Positions 8,694 through 19,845 of a stretch of DNA of 64,000 nucleotides are shown here, piece by piece. The notes beneath the pieces are model-generated. The model was given only the letters and a program-made list of their open reading frames with translations. It had not been told where the DNA came from and searched no databases. How positions within the stretch are numbered: the stretch's first letter is position 1; every line of letters starts with the position of its first letter. This DNA comes from Liquorilactobacillus hordei DSM 19519 (GTDB lineage: Bacteria > Bacillota > Bacilli > Lactobacillales > Lactobacillaceae), in the NCBI RefSeq assembly GCF_019443985.1, contig NZ_CP049303.1, positions 1,550,001 through 1,614,000 of the forward strand, in the 5' to 3' direction. The translations under genes were made by a program, and so were the position numbers.

Positions 8694-9293
8694 TTAACTT
8701 AATTCTGCATCGACCATACTAGATAGCAGCTGATAACTATTTTGCAATATCAGCTTACTTTCTTCAGAATTGTGCAACATACTCTGCGCTGCACCTAAAA
8801 TAAAGCGCCACAATAACCTACTCTTTATATTAACTGAACTATTTTCCATTGACAAAAGTTCTACTAAATTATCAATCAATTCTTTTTTCAGTTGCTGATA
8901 CTCTACTAATTTATAACCCTCTTGTATTTGGTCTTCACTGACTTCAAAAAAAATGATCGCACTTAAATAGCCTTTATAATTAACTGAAAAATCCTCAAAT
9001 GCTGCCCAGAAAGCAGTAAATTGTTGCTTAGAGTTGAGTGGATGACTTTCTTGATATTGCGATTGTATGAGCTTCAACAATTTTTTATATCCACGTAACA
9101 TTATTTCAAAATATATCTGATTTTTGCTCTCAAAGTAAGTGTATAATGTTTTTTTACTAAATTCTGCTTCACTTGCAATTTCGTCAATACTAGTTGCCGC
9201 AAACCCTTTTTTAAAAAATTTACTTTCTGCCGCATTTAATACATCCTGCTTTTTTATTTCACGAATCTCAAATCTACGTTCAATCTGGCCCAT
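8694..9293 (-). CDS. TetR/AcrR-family transcriptional regulator
   Basis: A 199-residue one-component repressor. The N-terminal 65 residues hold the TetR helix-turn-helix (GFAATSIDEIASEAEFSKKT followed by LYTYFESK), and the rest is the helical ligand-binding and dimerisation domain, which is too variable to name the ligand. I chose the ATG at 9291-9293 because AGGTG lies 8 bases upstream; the GTG three codons earlier overlaps that site. The gene stands alone: the nucleoside hydrolase diverges from it, and the region between (9294-9485) is where autoregulation would act. The target is unknown. Confidence 0.88.
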   Translation of the reverse strand: MGQIERRFEIREIKKQDVLNAAESKFFKKGFAATSIDEIASEAEFSKKTLYTYFESKNQIYFEIMLRGYKKLLKLIQSQYQESHPLNSKQQFTAFWAAFEDFSVNYKGYLSAIIFFEVSEDQIQEGYKLVEYQQLKKELIDNLVELLSMENSSVNIKSRLLWRFILGAAQSMLHNSEESKLILQNSYQLLSSMVDAELS

Positions 9294-9485
9294 TATTCTC
9301 ACACCTATACTTAAAATTTATAAAAGGAAACTTGGAGTATACTATACAATACTCACAGTGTATTACTTTAACCTAAGAGTTTCAAGTTAACTAAAACGCT
9401 TAGTTAGTAACAGATAATCTAGTCACTTCTACCATTATTTGATAAGATATACGTAGACACATAATAGAATTCTTGGAGGCAACAA

Positions 9486-10445
9486 ATGGCTAAATATAAA
9501 ATGATATTAGACTTAGATACTGGAATTGACGATGCACTAGCATTAGCGTACGCAATAGCAGATCAAGACTGCGATTTAATCGGAATCATTGGATCTTATG
9601 GAAATGTACTTATCGAACAAGGTACACAAAATAGTCGCGATCTACTTTCATTGCTTGGAGCAAGTAACGTTCCTGTTTATGAGGGCCTATCACACTCGTC
9701 CACTACCTCAAACTTCACTGTCCAACCTGTCAGTGCCCGAATTCATGGAGATAATGGTGTGGCAAATTTGAATCTTACTCATGCCTCGACAAAAATCGAA
9801 AAACAATCTGGTGTTGACTTTCTAATTGATGCAGCCCACAAATATAAAAAAAACTTACTGTTGGTTCCAACTGGACCTCTTACAAATCTAGCAGCTGCTA
9901 TTAAGAAGGATCCAGCAATCACAAAATTGATCGGTCATGTAACTTTGATGGGTGGTGCACTAACAGTTCCCGGAAACGTTAGTCCCGTTTCAGAGGCAAA
10001 TATTCACCAAGATCCAGAAGCAGCAAATGCAGTTTTTCAGTCTGATATTGAGCTGACCATGGTTGGCCTAGATGTTACCACGCGAACATTATTAACTAAA
10101 CAAGAAACTAGAATTTGGCGTAATCTTAAAACTAAATCTGGAAGCATCTATGCAGACTTGGTTGATTACTATATTGAAGCGTATAAAGAGACAAACCCTC
10201 ATTTAAATGGTTGTGCACTTCATGATCCGCTTGCTGTTGCAGCTGCGCTTGAACCAAAACTCCTTGATACAATTTACTTAAATATGAAGGTAGATACAAA
10301 TGAACCTTATGAAGGACGCACAATTGGTGACGAGACTCGTTTAAACTTACCTGCAATAACAACACAAGTAGCTACCAATGTTGATGTAAAACGTTTCACT
10401 ACAAAATTTATGGAGCGCCTTACAACATTATTTCAAAAGTATTAA
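9486..10445 (+). CDS. Ribonucleoside hydrolase (IUNH family)
   Basis: A 319-residue cytoplasmic enzyme that splits nucleosides into base and ribose for salvage. The Ca-binding signature DxDxxxDD is seen near the N-terminus (LDLDTGIDDA). The family stretches VPTGPLTNLA, GGA, NIHQDPEAA and the late CALHDPLAV (Asp Ca ligand) are all present, so it should be active. The ATG follows TTGGAGG. It diverges from the TetR-type gene and is followed 13 bases later by a small membrane protein. The exact substrate range (purine, pyrimidine or both) cannot be read. Confidence 0.93.
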   Translation: MAKYKMILDLDTGIDDALALAYAIADQDCDLIGIIGSYGNVLIEQGTQNSRDLLSLLGASNVPVYEGLSHSSTTSNFTVQPVSARIHGDNGVANLNLTHASTKIEKQSGVDFLIDAAHKYKKNLLLVPTGPLTNLAAAIKKDPAITKLIGHVTLMGGALTVPGNVSPVSEANIHQDPEAANAVFQSDIELTMVGLDVTTRTLLTKQETRIWRNLKTKSGSIYADLVDYYIEAYKETNPHLNGCALHDPLAVAAALEPKLLDTIYLNMKVDTNEPYEGRTIGDETRLNLPAITTQVATNVDVKRFTTKFMERLTTLFQKY

Positions 10446-10458
10446 TTGAGGTGATAAA

Positions 10459-10803
10459 ATGGCAAAAATTTCTTTAGGCTTATATATTTTCTGGTTAATT
10501 TTATTAATACTCAAATATTTCTCACTAGAAAAAAATTCATCTTTTTCTTATTTTCGTACCTTTTTTGGAAGAATTTCGTGGTATCGAAATTCAAGAGTCC
10601 TTATATTATTAATAAGTTTATTTTTGATTGAAATTTTTCTTCCCCTTAACCAAGTATATCTTCTTTTTTTCATCACAGGAGGTATAACCATTCTTATGTC
10701 TTTAGCTAATTTTAAATTCAAAGCAGGTAAAGTATGGACAAACTTATTTGTATTGTTGATTGGAATCTGCATAACAGGTTTTTCAAGTTTATTCATTTTC
10801 TAA
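10459..10803 (+). CDS. Small membrane protein, unknown function
   Basis: 114 residues with four predicted membrane segments (about 6-21, 47-63, 66-84 and 93-113). Between the first two lies a basic, aromatic loop with FFGRISWYRNSR. No family is recognised. The ATG lies behind GAGGTGATAAA and starts 13 bases after the nucleoside hydrolase stop, so the two are co-transcribed. A link to nucleoside uptake is conceivable but not shown. A strong bidirectional terminator follows. Confidence 0.78.
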   Translation: MAKISLGLYIFWLILLILKYFSLEKNSSFSYFRTFFGRISWYRNSRVLILLISLFLIEIFLPLNQVYLLFFITGGITILMSLANFKFKAGKVWTNLFVLLIGICITGFSSLFIF

Positions 10804-10820
10804 ATTTGATACATAAAAAG

Positions 10821-10876
10821 ATAGCAGCAGTACGCTAGGTCAAAGGTTAATACTTGACTCAGCGTACTGCTGCTAT
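10821..10876. terminator. Bidirectional terminator between convergent genes
   Basis: Perfect 16-bp arms ATAGCAGCAGTACGCT (10821-10836) and its complement (10861-10876), with an inner GTCAA/TTGAC pairing. Both sides have T-rich tails. It separates the plus-strand nucleoside hydrolase pair from lepA. Confidence 0.85.
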
Positions 10877-10896
10877 ACTTATTTTATAAAATATTA

Positions 10897-12720
10897 TTAT
10901 TCTTCATTTGTCTTCAAAACTGCCATAAAGGCTTCTTGTGGTACTTCAACTGTTCCGACCGATTTCATCCGTTTTTTTCCACGTTTTTGCTTGTCTAGTA
11001 ATTTAGCACGACGATCTGGATCGCCTGTATGAATTTTAGCCGTAACATCTTTGCGATATGCTTTAATGTTTGTTCTAGCTATAATTTTTGCTCCAATTGC
11101 AGCTTGAATTGGAATTTCAAAGTTCTGACGCGGAATTATTTCTTTTAACTTGCTTGTGATTACGCGAGCTCTTTGTGGTGCAAATTCCCGGTGAGCAATA
11201 AAACTAAGTGCATCGACCTTGTCGCCATTCATCAAAATATCAATCTTTACCAAATCTCCTGTGCGGGTACCATCCAAATCATAGTCAAGCGATGCATATC
11301 CTTTTGTACTAGATTTCAGTTTATCAAAGAAATCAAAAATTATTTCTGACAGTGGCATCACATAAATAACATTTACACGATAATCATCAAGATACTCCAT
11401 TGTAACAAATTTACCGCGTTTTGCCTGACAAAGTTCCATAACAGCTCCTACATAGTCATTAGGTACCATGATTGTAGCCTTTACAAACGGTTCGTTAATT
11501 GCTTTTATTGCAGTTGATTCCGGCATTTCTGCAGGATTAGAAACAACTTTATGATTTCCATCAGTTAGCTCAACATCATAAGTTACTGATGGAGCAGTTG
11601 TAATCAAATCCATGTTAAATTCTCGTTCAAGTCTTTCTTGAACCACATCCATATGCAAAAGTCCTAAAAAGCCACAGCGAAACCCAAAACCAAGCGCAGT
11701 CGAGGTCTCAGGTTCAAATTCCAATGCTGCATCATTCAACTGTAGCTTTTCAAGTGCTTCTCTTAAATCATTATACTTAGCATTGTCAGTCGGATACAAC
11801 CCTGAATAAACCATGGGATTCATTTCGCGATAGCCTTCTAATGCTTTTTCAGCTGGGTTAGCCGAACTGGTTACCGTATCACCCACACGAGTGTCTTGAA
11901 TGTCTTTAATACTTGCAGTTAGATACCCAACATCTCCTGCCATCAATAAGTCTCGTTTAATCGGCTTAGGTGAGTTAACACCCACTTCAACAACCTCATA
12001 CTCCGTTTGGCCGTTCATTAAACGTATTCGGTCACCAGACTTAACAGTTCCTTCAAAAACACGAACACTTAAAACAACACCACGATAGTCGTCATAGACA
12101 GAATCAAAGATTAGTGCCTTCAGTGAACCTTCCAGATTACCTTCTGGGGCAGGAATATCATGAACAATTTTTTCAAGCATCTCTTCAATTCCAATTCCTT
12201 GTTTCGCACTCGCTAAAACTGCTTCTGATGCATCAAGTCCGATCACGTCTTCAATTTCTTGCCGAACAACTTCAGGTTGCGCAGAAGGCAAGTCTACTTT
12301 GTTAATTACAGGAACAATTTCCAAATCATCATCTAGAGCTAAATAAACATTAGCTAACGTTTGTGCTTCAACCCCCTGTGCCGCATCAACAACCAAAACT
12401 GCACCTTCACATGCAGCTAAACTTCTCGAAACTTCATAGGAGAAGTCCACGTGGCCCGGTGTATCAATCAGATGAAAAATATAAGTTTTACCATCTTTAG
12501 CGTGATAGTTAAGCTCTACAGCATTCAACTTAATGGTAATTCCGCGTTCACGCTCTAATTCCATGGAATCAAGAAGCTGAGCTTGCATTTCTCTTTTTGA
12601 TACTGTCTCAGTTAATTCTAAGATTCGATCTGCGAGAGTTGATTTTCCGTGATCGATATGAGCTACAATTGAGAAATTACGAATTCTTTTTTGGCGCTCC
12701 TTTAATAATTCAACATCCAT
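10897..12720 (-). CDS. lepA: Elongation factor 4 (back-translocating GTPase)
   Basis: A 607-residue ribosome-associated GTPase that acts on stalled or mis-translocated ribosomes. G1 is [11 protein letters not shown]3 is DTPGHVDF and G4 is NKVDLP. The EF-G-like domains follow, and the LepA-specific C-terminal domain ends in [20 protein letters not shown], which distinguishes it from EF-G and TypA. The ATG follows AGGA. It lies between the bidirectional terminator and the dnaJ terminator, so it forms its own transcription unit next to the heat-shock operon, as in many lactobacilli. Confidence 0.98.
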   Translation of the reverse strand: MDVELLKERQKRIRNFSIVAHIDHGKSTLADRILELTETVSKREMQAQLLDSMELERERGITIKLNAVELNYHAKDGKTYIFHLIDTPGHVDFSYEVSRSLAACEGAVLVVDAAQGVEAQTLANVYLALDDDLEIVPVINKVDLPSAQPEVVRQEIEDVIGLDASEAVLASAKQGIGIEEMLEKIVHDIPAPEGNLEGSLKALIFDSVYDDYRGVVLSVRVFEGTVKSGDRIRLMNGQTEYEVVEVGVNSPKPIKRDLLMAGDVGYLTASIKDIQDTRVGDTVTSSANPAEKALEGYREMNPMVYSGLYPTDNAKYNDLREALEKLQLNDAALEFEPETSTALGFGFRCGFLGLLHMDVVQERLEREFNMDLITTAPSVTYDVELTDGNHKVVSNPAEMPESTAIKAINEPFVKATIMVPNDYVGAVMELCQAKRGKFVTMEYLDDYRVNVIYVMPLSEIIFDFFDKLKSSTKGYASLDYDLDGTRTGDLVKIDILMNGDKVDALSFIAHREFAPQRARVITSKLKEIIPRQNFEIPIQAAIGAKIIARTNIKAYRKDVTAKIHTGDPDRRAKLLDKQKRGKKRMKSVGTVEVPQEAFMAVLKTNEE

Positions 12721-12818
12721 GCATTAATTCCTACTTTCTTACTCGAAATGTTCTTAAACTTAATTATAGCAAGCCATCAAGCTAAATACAACGCACCAAA
12801 AAATAACACACAAATAAA

Positions 12819-12858
12819 GCCTAGCTTAAATTTAGTAAGACTAAAAATTAAGCTAGAC
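12819..12858 (-). terminator. Terminator of the hrcA-grpE-dnaK-dnaJ operon
   Basis: CTAGCTTAA arms (12821-12829 and 12848-12856) with inner TTTAGT/ACTAAA pairing. On the minus strand it is followed by GGCTTTATTT. It lies just after dnaJ. Confidence 0.7.
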
Positions 12859-12867
12859 CCTAATCTA

Positions 12868-14010
12868 TCATTTTTTGTGTTTCTTTAATCTATCAAAAAT
12901 TGACTCATTCTGAATTTTTTCTCCACTGGCTTCTGCAAAATTACGTAAAGCTTCTTTTTGCTTCTGATTTAATCCCTTAGGAGTTTGGATCTTAACAGTA
13001 ACCTGTTGATCTCCATTGCCATTGCCACGAAGATAAGGGGCACCTTTGCCACGCAATCTAAAGACGGTTCCTGATTGCGTCCCAGCTGGAATCTTCATCT
13101 GTACATCTCCGTGAACAGTTTTAACAGTGACTTCATCTCCTAATGTCGCCTGTACAAAACTAATTGGCATTTCGAAGAAAATATTGGCCCCATCTCGTTT
13201 AAAAATCTTACTTGGAGCAACATTGAAGATAACGTACAAGTCTCCATAAGGTCCACCATTTTCACCGGCTTCACCTTGACCTTGCAGACGCATTTGATTT
13301 CCATCTTCAACTCCAGCCGGAATTGAGACTTCAACTTCATGTTTTTCATGAACGTGGCCATCACCATGACAAGTTTCACATTTCTCCTTGATAATCTTGC
13401 CTGTACCGTGACACACATCACATTCTTGTTGCGTAACTACCTGACCTAGCGGTGTTGATCTCTTAACACGGATTACACCACTACCGCCACAACGTGAACA
13501 ATTCTCTGGAGTCGTGCCACGTTTAGCTCCACTACCATCACAAGTCTTACACAAAGCTTCCCTTGTATATTGGATACTTGTTTTCTTGCCAAAGATTGCC
13601 TCTTCAAAAGTCAAATCCATTTCATATTGTAAATCTCTACCTTGTCTAGGTGCATTAGGATTTCGTGATGCAGAACCGCCACCACCAAAAAATGAACTGA
13701 AAATATCTTCAAATCCACCGCCACCGAAGTCGCTGAATCCACCACCAAAACCACCATTTTGACCAGAGAATCCACCAAAACCTTGTTGTCCACCAGTCGA
13801 CCCATATTGGTCAAACTGTGCTTTCTTTTGGGGATCACTAAGAATCTCATATGCTTCGTTAATTTCTTTGAACTTTTCTTCTGCACCTGGTTCTTTATTT
13901 AAATCTGGATGATACTTCTTAGAGAGCTTACGATAAGCTTTCTTAATATCAGCGGCAGAGGCATCTTTGGATACACCCAAAACCTCATACGGATTTCTGA
14001 TTTCTGCCAT
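12868..14010 (-). CDS. dnaJ: Chaperone DnaJ (Hsp40)
   Basis: A 380-residue type I J-protein that delivers unfolded substrates to DnaK and stimulates its ATPase. The J-domain (residues 1-70) carries the HPD tripeptide in [10 protein letters not shown] Gly/Phe-rich linker (about 75-115) follows, then four CxxCxGxG zinc-finger repeats ([32 protein letters not shown]), then the C-terminal substrate-binding domains. All zinc cysteines are present. It is the last gene of the heat-shock operon and is separated from dnaK by a hairpin, which may lower its level relative to DnaK. Confidence 0.98.
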   Translation of the reverse strand: MAEIRNPYEVLGVSKDASAADIKKAYRKLSKKYHPDLNKEPGAEEKFKEINEAYEILSDPQKKAQFDQYGSTGGQQGFGGFSGQNGGFGGGFSDFGGGGFEDIFSSFFGGGGSASRNPNAPRQGRDLQYEMDLTFEEAIFGKKTSIQYTREALCKTCDGSGAKRGTTPENCSRCGGSGVIRVKRSTPLGQVVTQQECDVCHGTGKIIKEKCETCHGDGHVHEKHEVEVSIPAGVEDGNQMRLQGQGEAGENGGPYGDLYVIFNVAPSKIFKRDGANIFFEMPISFVQATLGDEVTVKTVHGDVQMKIPAGTQSGTVFRLRGKGAPYLRGNGNGDQQVTVKIQTPKGLNQKQKEALRNFAEASGEKIQNESIFDRLKKHKK

Positions 14011-14071
14011 TTTTACCCTCCATCATAATAAGATGTTTGTTTAGCTTAGCGTAACATAATAATAGCTAAAT

Positions 14072-14108
14072 AAAAAGCCAAAGTCCAAAACCTGGTCTTT
14101 GACTTTTT
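14072..14108 (-). terminator. Intra-operon hairpin between dnaK and dnaJ
   Basis: A 15-bp stem with one mismatch and a G-U pair, a 7-base loop, and a U-rich end (CTTTTTATTT) on the minus strand. It sits directly after dnaK, so it is a partial terminator or mRNA-processing/stability element. Confidence 0.65.
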
Positions 14109-14120
14109 ATCAGTTAACGA

Positions 14121-15983
<1,863 letters not shown>

Positions 15984-15998
15984 TCAAAAAATTTTAAT

Positions 15999-16613
15999 TT
16001 ATTGTGCAACGACTACCATTGCAGGCCGCAATACGCGGTCTTTTAACATATAGCCATCCTGGAATACTTCAATTACTGTTTCATTTTTCTGGCCCTTTTC
16101 AGCTGGCACAGATTTAACAGCTTGATGAAGCGCTGGATCAAAAACCTGTCCAAGTGCTTCAATCTTTGTCACATTATTTGCCTTCAATGCTTTCTCCATA
16201 TCGTTAAAAACAAGTTCAATACCTCTTTTTAATTGCTTGGAAGCATCATCAGTGACTTCAATTTGTAAGGCACGATTCAAATTGTCAATAACTGGGAGAA
16301 CATCTTTAGCAAGGCTTTGACCATCGTAACGTAACAACTTCTCTTGTTCTTTCTTAAACCTTGTATGCATATTAGCCATTTCAGCTTCTGCTCTCAAGTA
16401 TTTATCTTCGAAGTCATCACATTTTTTTTGAAGTTCTGCTACTTTTAGTTTCAACTCTTCTTGTTCAGAATCTTCATTATCAACAGCTGATTTCTCCGAA
16501 GTTGCTTTATTTTCACCGACTTGCGCAGCTGTCTCATCCTTAACAGACTCATCCACAGCTTTTTTTTCATCAGTCTTCAAAATTTCTTCTTCGCTTCCAT
16601 TTTGCTCTGACAA
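15999..16613 (-). CDS. grpE: Nucleotide exchange factor GrpE
   Basis: A 204-residue dimeric co-chaperone that releases ADP from DnaK. A long acidic, disordered N-terminus (residues 1-50, rich in Glu, Asp, Lys and Ser) leads into a coiled-coil (about 50-95) and the C-terminal beta wing with the family motif near GQVFDPALHQAV. The start is TTG at 16611-16613, set by AGGGG 7 bases upstream; no ATG is available nearby. It lies 15 bases after hrcA and 30 before dnaK, within the heat-shock operon. Confidence 0.96.
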   Translation of the reverse strand: MSEQNGSEEEILKTDEKKAVDESVKDETAAQVGENKATSEKSAVDNEDSEQEELKLKVAELQKKCDDFEDKYLRAEAEMANMHTRFKKEQEKLLRYDGQSLAKDVLPVIDNLNRALQIEVTDDASKQLKRGIELVFNDMEKALKANNVTKIEALGQVFDPALHQAVKSVPAEKGQKNETVIEVFQDGYMLKDRVLRPAMVVVAQ

Positions 16614-16628
16614 ACCGACACCCCTTTT

Positions 16629-17663
16629 CTAATCATCATAAAAACTGTAGTAATCTAATAATTTACGTGCCAACTCTTCTTGGAACGTCTGGACAAGCCC
16701 AATCATTTTTGAATAAGGCATATTTGTTGGGCCTAGTAGAGCTATTAGACCTTGTCCATGTTGTGCCACGTCGTAAGTAGTTGAAATCAAGCTATAATTA
16801 CTCAATGAGCTATTAGTCAACTCATCACCAATCTTCACTTGAATAGTACCTGATGAATTACCAATTAGATTGCTGATATCTTCAGAGCGTTCAATTAAGG
16901 AATAGAGATCTTTAATTTGATTAACATCCGCTTCACCCACAAAATTTAGTAAATTCAACTTACCACTCACAAAGAATTGCTCACGTGCTGACCGTTCTAA
17001 GATATTCCCGAAAATATCAAGAAATCCTACAGGTCTTCGAACATAATGCAATAATAGAGGAATCGTCTCATGCAGTCTTTCAATCACCTGATCAAGGGGA
17101 AGGCCAACAATTCTGTCATTAATCACACGAATAACTGCCTCAATCTCATCGCCACCCAATCCTCTAGGAACATTAAAAAGTTGACTTTCAATGTTTCCAT
17201 CACTGGTAACCAGCATCATCATTAATTGCTGATTGCCAACTGGAAGAACCTTAAAGCCTTGAAACTTAATGTTTTTTGTCTCGGGTTTAAAAGCAATCGC
17301 AGTATAGTTGGTCATATCAGAAAGTATTCTCGCAGACTCAGCAACAATTTCATCAATCTTGTAGAAATTGTTACCAAATGAAGAACGGATATCCTCCAGC
17401 TGTTCTTGATTAACAACATCAGGCTTAACGAGATTATCAATATAATAACGATAACCCTTCAAAGTGGGAACTCTGCCTGAAGAAGAATGTTCCTTGTTGA
17501 TAAATCCCAAATGTTCCAGAGCAACCATCTCATTTCGGATAGTTGCCGAACTCACTTGCATTGGGAGCTGTTCACCCAAGGATTTCGAACCGACAGGTTT
17601 CCCAACAGTTGTGTACTCCTGAATTATTGCTTCAAGAATTAACAATTGTCTCTCAGTAAGCAT
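16629..17663 (-). CDS. hrcA: Heat-inducible transcription repressor HrcA
   Basis: A 344-residue repressor of class I heat-shock genes that binds CIRCE and is kept active by GroEL. It starts MLTERQLLILEAIIQ with a winged helix in residues 1-80 (SSATIRNEMVALEHLGFI); a GAF-like and dimerisation part follows. The ATG at 17661-17663 lies 5 bases after GAGGTGA; a frame extending 7 codons further upstream has no site of its own and begins inside the leader. It is the first gene of the operon and represses itself through the CIRCE just upstream. Confidence 0.97.
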   Translation of the reverse strand: MLTERQLLILEAIIQEYTTVGKPVGSKSLGEQLPMQVSSATIRNEMVALEHLGFINKEHSSSGRVPTLKGYRYYIDNLVKPDVVNQEQLEDIRSSFGNNFYKIDEIVAESARILSDMTNYTAIAFKPETKNIKFQGFKVLPVGNQQLMMMLVTSDGNIESQLFNVPRGLGGDEIEAVIRVINDRIVGLPLDQVIERLHETIPLLLHYVRRPVGFLDIFGNILERSAREQFFVSGKLNLLNFVGEADVNQIKDLYSLIERSEDISNLIGNSSGTIQVKIGDELTNSSLSNYSLISTTYDVAQHGQGLIALLGPTNMPYSKMIGLVQTFQEELARKLLDYYSFYDD

Positions 17664-17677
17664 TTCAATCACCTCAA

Positions 17678-17704
17678 TTAGCACTTAATGTCCTAGAGTG
17701 CTAA
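17678..17704. promoter_or_regulatory. CIRCE operator
   Basis: TTAGCACTT, nine bases, GAGTGCTAA. This is the consensus CIRCE element with one base changed in the left arm (CTT instead of CTC, as read on the plus strand). It lies in the hrcA leader directly after the predicted transcription start. Confidence 0.95.
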
Positions 17705-17714
17705 GTCAATTATT

Positions 17715-17743
17715 AATATACAAGAACTACTCAAATAAGTCAA
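17715..17743 (-). promoter_or_regulatory. Promoter of the hrcA heat-shock operon
   Basis: Minus-strand -35 TTGACT (17738-17743), 17 bases, -10 TATATT (17715-17720). The start near 17708 places the CIRCE at the very 5' end of the transcript. Confidence 0.85.
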
Positions 17744-17757
17744 GAATTGACCACCAA

Positions 17758-18702
17758 TTATCTTATCTTTTTAAAATAATTTCGTGTATTTTCCTCATCT
17801 TTTTCTAGTTGAGCTATTAATCCAGCTGGACCAGTATATTTGACTTGGCCTCTCAATTTATAGTACCAGTTAACTACTACATTTTCTCCATATACCATTT
17901 GCGAGAAATCAAGCAAATTAATCTCAAGCGTCACTTTTCTGCCTTCTCCAAAAGTCTCATTTCGTCCAATTGACGCCATTCCCAAAACGTTTTTGCCGAT
18001 AATTTCAACCTTAACAACATATATTCCTTCTGCAGGCAACATTTCTTGTGTATTAACCGCAACGTTAATTGTTGGAAATCCAAGTTTGCGTCCTCTTTGT
18101 TCACCATGAACAACTTTGCCATTGTTTTGATAATGATAGCCCAAAAGTTCGTTTGCACACTTAATATCTCCACATAAAAGTGCCTTACGGATTCGTGTCG
18201 AACTAATTTTTTGCTCCTTATCATTCAAATGTTTTACTTTAATGATTTCAAATCGATTCTTTGCATACTTAGGAAGAATTTGCATATTTGCAATATTTTT
18301 TTTACCATATGTGTAGTCTGAACCAGCGACAATTGCCCGTGCATTCAATCCTACCATATATTTATCAACAAATTCTTGTGGTCCCATTTTAACCAGTAAG
18401 TCATTCAAAGAAACTACATACATAATATCAGCACCTAATGACTCAAACAATTTATTTTTTTGCCCTAAAGTCGTCAAATACTTGATGTCTTGCGGTTTTA
18501 CCCCCTTGAATGGAATGGAAGGATGCATGTCTAATGTCATTACAGCCAGTTTGACATTATGCTTTTTTGCTTCGCTTTTTGCTCGCTGTATAACGGCCTG
18601 ATGTCCACGATGTACACCATCGAAAAATCCTAGTGCCAAAACAACATCTCCTGTTGGCAGGATCGACTTATTAAAAGGTTCTGCTAAATTGATTACTTGC
18701 AC
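17758..18702 (-). CDS. ribF: Bifunctional riboflavin kinase / FAD synthetase
   Basis: A 314-residue enzyme making FMN from riboflavin and FAD from FMN in the cytoplasm. The N-terminal nucleotidyltransferase domain has LGFFDGVHRGHQ and the later SSTRIRKAL (the ISSTRIR motif). The C-terminal flavokinase domain has GEQRGRKLGFPTINV (family GRxxGFPTxN). The start is GTG at 18700-18702 behind GAGGAGAG. It lies 13 bases after truB, the conserved truB-ribF pair. No FMN riboswitch is seen before the pair. Confidence 0.96.
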   Translation of the reverse strand: MQVINLAEPFNKSILPTGDVVLALGFFDGVHRGHQAVIQRAKSEAKKHNVKLAVMTLDMHPSIPFKGVKPQDIKYLTTLGQKNKLFESLGADIMYVVSLNDLLVKMGPQEFVDKYMVGLNARAIVAGSDYTYGKKNIANMQILPKYAKNRFEIIKVKHLNDKEQKISSTRIRKALLCGDIKCANELLGYHYQNNGKVVHGEQRGRKLGFPTINVAVNTQEMLPAEGIYVVKVEIIGKNVLGMASIGRNETFGEGRKVTLEINLLDFSQMVYGENVVVNWYYKLRGQVKYTGPAGLIAQLEKDEENTRNYFKKIR

Positions 18703-18715
18703 TTTTTACTCTCCT

Positions 18716-19630
18716 CTAAGTTAAATCAATCATTTGTTCAGGTTGATATCTTTTTTCATCTTCATTATAGCGATAGATACATCGAGCTTCATCTCGGTAC
18801 ATCAAAACTATTTGTTTAACTATTTTTGTATCACTAATTTCACTCGGCAATAAAAAACCGCCATTTTTCACAATTTTCCATTGTTGCTCGTCTAACTCAA
18901 CATGAAAGTACTTTTGTAAAGCATAATCGACTGGATAAAGACGACTTTCAAGACTGCCGTCTTCTGCAGCCTGAGCTAACTCACTGATTTTAATAGTTTG
19001 TCCAACTGTGAAACCTCCACTGAATAAACGAGATAAATCAGACATAACGGCCGGAACACCTAACTTTTTGCCTAAGTCAACAGCTAAGGTTCTGATGTAC
19101 GTCCCTTTTCCACACCCAACCTCAAAGTAGATCTTTTGATAACCACTTTCTTGATTAAAAATTGTTGTCTTAGTTTGTTTGAAATATTCAATATGAATAT
19201 TTCTTTTAGGGCGTTCTACCGGATCACCGGCTCGAGCATAATCATAGAGTCTGCGACCCTTGACCTTAATTGCAGAATACATTGGCGGAATTTGAACCAA
19301 GTCGCCAGTTAACTCTCTCATTTTATCATTAATTTCCTCACTAGTGAACGGTTTAAGCAATGCTCTTTTTTCAACAGTTTCACCATCCAAATCTTCAGTT
19401 GTTGTTGAAAATCCGAGTGTGATTTCACCAATATATACTTTACCTGAATCCATCAAATAATTAACGACTTTTGTTGCCTTACCCACACAAATGGGTAATA
19501 CTCCATCAACATTCGGGTCAAGTGTGCCACTATGGCCAATTCGTCTCATTTTAAAAATCTTTCTACATTTGAAAACACAGTCCGTACTCGTCATCCCACG
19601 CTCTTTATATATTGGAATAATTCCGTTCAT
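18716..19630 (-). CDS. truB: tRNA pseudouridine-55 synthase
   Basis: A 304-residue enzyme that makes pseudouridine 55 in the T-loop of elongator tRNAs. The catalytic Asp lies in HSGTLDPNVDGVLPI, the N-terminus reads NGIIPIYKERGMTS, and the substrate loop KVKGRRLYDYAR is present. The second ATG (19628-19630) is chosen since GGAGG lies 6 bases before it and directly abuts the first ATG. A terminator hairpin and an unusual branched structure lie upstream, so truB-ribF may be a separately controlled unit rather than a continuation of rbfA. Confidence 0.96.
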   Translation of the reverse strand: MNGIIPIYKERGMTSTDCVFKCRKIFKMRRIGHSGTLDPNVDGVLPICVGKATKVVNYLMDSGKVYIGEITLGFSTTTEDLDGETVEKRALLKPFTSEEINDKMRELTGDLVQIPPMYSAIKVKGRRLYDYARAGDPVERPKRNIHIEYFKQTKTTIFNQESGYQKIYFEVGCGKGTYIRTLAVDLGKKLGVPAVMSDLSRLFSGGFTVGQTIKISELAQAAEDGSLESRLYPVDYALQKYFHVELDEQQWKIVKNGGFLLPSEISDTKIVKQIVLMYRDEARCIYRYNEDEKRYQPEQMIDLT

Positions 19631-19671
19631 TTTCATCCTCCAAGTACTTTAAGTTTACTAAAAAGAAAAAA

Positions 19672-19701
19672 GCTGTAACAAAACAAACGCTTTGTGGCAG
19701 C
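19672..19701 (-). terminator. Intrinsic terminator between rbfA and truB
   Basis: GCTG/CAGC-closed hairpin with an ACAAA/TTTGT inner stem, followed on the minus strand by TTTTTTCTTTTT (19660-19671). It could end the infB-rbfA transcript or act as an attenuator for truB-ribF. Confidence 0.75.
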
Positions 19702-19721
19702 CTCTTTCTTTTAAATACATT

Positions 19722-19810
19722 TCAAAAGTCACTTTAGATATTTTTAACTATTAAAAATACTGTAACTATACTCGTAGTTACATGATAACGTATATTTTTT
19801 TGACTTTTGA
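19722..19810. repeat. Branched inverted-repeat structure upstream of truB
   Basis: Perfect 10-bp outer arms TCAAAAGTCA (19722-19731) and TGACTTTTGA (19801-19810) enclose two perfect hairpins: ATTTTTAA/TTAAAAAT (19740-19758, 3-base loop) and GTAACTA/TAGTTAC (19762-19781, 6-base loop). Together they would fold into a three-way junction. It could be a structured leader RNA or a small transposon remnant with 10-bp terminal repeats. Confidence 0.6.
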
Positions 19811-19845
19811 TATGCTTTTTTCATAGCCATCAATGCTCAAAAACC

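Noticed and set aside
9439..9467. Promoter TTGATA-17-TAATAG before the nucleoside hydrolase
   Set aside because: The predicted start would fall inside the ribosome-binding site, so the match is probably chance.
17758..19845. FMN riboswitch for ribF
   Set aside because: The conserved AGGG...GACCGGCGGT-type elements are absent before truB and ribF.
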